From an uncultured Holophagaceae bacterium (lineage in GTDB: Bacteria; Acidobacteriota; Holophagae; Holophagales; Holophagaceae), in NCBI GenBank assembly GCA_903927605.1, contig CAIYNT010000335.1:1-17254 (forward strand): a DNA stretch of 17,254 nucleotides, in the 5' to 3' direction. This document shows, piece by piece, positions 15,400 through 17,254 of this stretch. Under the pieces are notes generated by a model that saw only the letters and a program-made list of their open reading frames with translations, was not told where the DNA came from and made no database searches. How positions within the stretch are numbered: position 1 is the stretch's first letter; the number at the start of each line of letters is the position of its first letter. The translations under genes and the position numbers were made by a program.

Positions 15400-16539
15400 T
15401 TAAGGCTCCGCCTCGATCAAGACGGCCAGGCCCAGTCCCCCGCCGATACCTAATGTTGCCACGCCCAACCCACCCCCCCTCTGTTTCAACTGGTGGACCA
15501 GGGTGCAGACGATGCGGGCACCACTGGCGCCAATGGGATGGCCCAGGGCCACGCCACCCCCGGCCACATTCAGCCGCTCCAGTGGGATCGCGAGCTGACG
15601 CTGGCAGACGAGCAGTTGCGCGGAGAACGCCTCGTTCAGTTCCCAGAGATCGATATCCGCCACGGTCATCCCGTGAGCGGCGAGGAGGCGGCGCACAGCG
15701 AGAACGGGCGCTTCCCCCATGTCCATGGGATCCACGCCGGCTTCGCTCCAGCTCAGGATCCTGGCCAGGGGCCTCGCATCACTGGTCTGATCCCGCCGGG
15801 CAAGGAGCAGGGCTGCCGCGCCATCCGACATGGCCGAAGCGTTGCCTGCCGTGACCTGACCTACTGGATCGAAAACCGGCGCGAGCCTAGACAAAGCCTC
15901 CACCGACACCTCGGGCCGGATTGTTTCGTCGTGGTTCAATTTCGAGTGGGAAAGGCACTCCGCGCCGAAGTCCGCCCGGGCTGCCCGATGGTGGCTTTCG
16001 GCAGCCCAGGTGTCGGCCTCAAGCCGGGTAATGCCGCGTTTCTCCGCCAATCGTTCGATGGTCTCTCCCATCAGCAGGCCTGTGATGGGGCAGCGCAGTC
16101 CGTCCTGGTACATGACATCCGGAACCTGTCGGTGTCCCATGCGGAAACCCCAGCGCAGTCCGGGGACCAGATGGGGGGTGTCGGACATGGCCTCGCTGCC
16201 GCCGACAAGGACCGGGGCAGCGCTGTCCGGCAGTCGTTGTGCTGCGAGGATGAGCGCCTGGAGGCTGGAACCGCAGGCCATGTTGATCGTGAAGGCAGGT
16301 GTTTCGTGGGGCAGGCCTGCCTTCAGGGCCAGGGTGCGGGCCGGGTTCATGCCCTGGGTGTGGTTGCGGGCCATGCCCCAGATCAGGCTACCCGGGCGAG
16401 GCAGGGCAGGGTCCTTGGTGAGGTCCTCCACCACGGTCAATCCGAGGCTGACCGCACCCAGGCCTGCGAGGCTGCCGCCATAGCGGCCCTGGGGGAGCCT
16501 GCGGGCGGCGAGGATGACAATGTCCTGGGGGCGTTTCAT
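15400..16539 (-). CDS. Thiolase (acetyl-CoA acetyltransferase family) lacking the second catalytic Cys
   Basis: A 379-residue thiolase, a family that condenses or cleaves acyl-CoA with acetyl-CoA. The acylated nucleophile Cys89 is in [10 protein letters not shown], Asn302 in NEAFSAQ, and His334 in [14 protein letters not shown]. The usual C-terminal CIGGG motif, whose Cys (Cys378 in the Zoogloea enzyme) is the general base, reads GIGGG: Gly364, codon GGT. TGT would restore Cys by one base change. The protein is also a little short (families usually ~390) with several non-standard stretches near residues 10-60. It may be a divergent thiolase with altered chemistry, a mutated copy or a sequencing error. 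The start overlaps the stop of the SanA-like gene by 4 bp (ATGA). No other beta-oxidation or PHB gene is nearby. Confidence 0.88.
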   Translation of the reverse strand: MKRPQDIVILAARRLPQGRYGGSLAGLGAVSLGLTVVEDLTKDPALPRPGSLIWGMARNHTQGMNPARTLALKAGLPHETPAFTINMACGSSLQALILAAQRLPDSAAPVLVGGSEAMSDTPHLVPGLRWGFRMGHRQVPDVMYQDGLRCPITGLLMGETIERLAEKRGITRLEADTWAAESHHRAARADFGAECLSHSKLNHDETIRPEVSVEALSRLAPVFDPVGQVTAGNASAMSDGAAALLLARRDQTSDARPLARILSWSEAGVDPMDMGEAPVLAVRRLLAAHGMTVADIDLWELNEAFSAQLLVCQRQLAIPLERLNVAGGGVALGHPIGASGARIVCTLVHQLKQRGGGLGVATLGIGGGLGLAVLIEAEP

Positions 16540-17219
16540 CGGGCGGGACCCCAGTCATCGGGCGTGGGTTCCCTGGGCCCAAGCCGAGTATCCGGCGGAA
16601 ACCAGGCATCCCATAAGGCTAAGTGGCGCGCAACATACTCGCGAGCCCAGAACCGGACCCGGGATGCCCAGGGGCGGTCATCGGTCCTCGCAGGGACGCC
16701 CCAGGCCATAAGGCCCATGCGGTCCGCCAAGTACAGGGCCCGAGGCAGATGGAAATCCGAGGTCACAATCACCACCTGGCGCTGGCCAAAGACGGCTTGG
16801 GCGCGCTTGAGGCTGTCCCAGGTGCGGAGCCCCGCATAATCGCTGACGATGTTGGTCAGAGGCACCCCTTGTTTGATGAGCCAACGGCGCATGGCCTGAG
16901 GTTCGTTGTAGGTGGAATGGCGGTTGTCCCCGGAGACCAGAAACCACCTGACCTTGCCGCTCCGATAGAGCTCCAGTGCCGTCCGGAGCCGGCCTTCGAG
17001 GATCGAGGTGGGTTCCCCGTCACCATAGACGCCCGCCCCGAGCACCAGGACAGCACCTCCAACAGAAGGCAGGTGCTCGGCGGAGTAGATCTGGAGGCGA
17101 TGCATGGCAGGGAACCTTCCCAGGGTCCAGAGCAAATCTCCCAGGAGGGCCAGCGCCGAGACCAGGACCAGAAGCCACCGGCGTTGCCAGCAGCGATGAA
17201 GGAAGGCGGAGATCGGCAT
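16536..17219 (-). CDS. sanA: SanA-like envelope protein (YdcF/DUF218 family)
   Basis: A 227-residue inner-membrane-anchored protein resembling E. coli SanA (239), which affects the outer-membrane barrier to vancomycin; the biochemical role is unsettled. One N-terminal transmembrane segment (about 14-33) follows positively charged residues. The DUF218 core has VLVLGAGVYGDGEP (57-70), LVSGDN (94-99), YNEPQAM (104-110), DYAGLRTWDS (127-136) and SDFHLPRALYLADRMG (154-169), closely parallel to SanA. ATG 17219 is used; its ribosome binding site is weak and little upstream sequence is visible. The gene overlaps the thiolase start by 4 bp, a coupling without an obvious functional link. Confidence 0.8.
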   Translation of the reverse strand: MPISAFLHRCWQRRWLLVLVSALALLGDLLWTLGRFPAMHRLQIYSAEHLPSVGGAVLVLGAGVYGDGEPTSILEGRLRTALELYRSGKVRWFLVSGDNRHSTYNEPQAMRRWLIKQGVPLTNIVSDYAGLRTWDSLKRAQAVFGQRQVVIVTSDFHLPRALYLADRMGLMAWGVPARTDDRPWASRVRFWAREYVARHLALWDAWFPPDTRLGPREPTPDDWGPAR

Positions 17220-17254
17220 CGTGAGTTAGCATAGACCTTTCGTCCGCCCAGACC

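Noticed and set aside
15493..16839. Plus-strand open frame opposite the thiolase and SanA-like gene
   Set aside because: A shadow of two genes with intact conserved motifs; it crosses their junction arbitrarily.

Overview
This is a GC-rich bacterial window with densely packed genes, short or overlapping junctions and no rRNA, tRNA, CRISPR or phage genes. An OmcA/MtrC-type decaheme cytochrome, a menaquinone (futalosine-route) enzyme and lipid A synthesis together point to a Gram-negative anaerobe that respires on external electron acceptors. A Geothrix/Holophaga-like acidobacterium would fit, but that is an inference from gene content; no phylogenetic marker was compared.

Left edge (1-3010): the 5' end of an IS3-like insertion sequence runs off the window on the minus strand. 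Its outer tip lies at about position 137, directly against the body of a ten-heme extracellular cytochrome. The cytochrome has lost its signal peptide and N-terminus and reads as a chimeric frame starting inside the IS. A clear intrinsic terminator follows it.

3011-5183 (minus): mqnA (menaquinone synthesis) followed by pepQ (Xaa-Pro dipeptidase).

5218-8266 (plus): an alkylation-repair island. It holds a degenerate O6-alkylguanine transferase paralogue with Ala at the acceptor position, an intact Ogt-type transferase, an Ada(N-terminal)-AlkA fusion that should act as methylation sensor, regulator and glycosylase, and a second intact Ogt whose start overlaps the fusion's stop. The pieces of the classical Ada protein are thus split and recombined here.

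8256-9844 (minus): an RlmD-like RNA uracil methyltransferase translationally coupled to speD (S-adenosylmethionine decarboxylase).

9888-13806 (plus): a GAF/HD-GYP signalling protein with an unusual insertion in the HD-GYP domain, then fabZ-lpxA-era in a tightly overlapping run (fatty acid and lipid A synthesis, ribosome-assembly GTPase).

13811-17219 (minus): a SanA-like envelope protein overlapping a thiolase that lacks its second catalytic cysteine, a MacB/LolD-type ABC ATPase without a neighbouring permease, and a beta-carbonic anhydrase that ends 4 bp from era.

No wholly new system is evident. The features most worth a second look are the three-paralogue alkylation-repair island with its Cys-less member, the IS-truncated cytochrome, the thiolase Cys-to-Gly change and the HD-GYP insertion.
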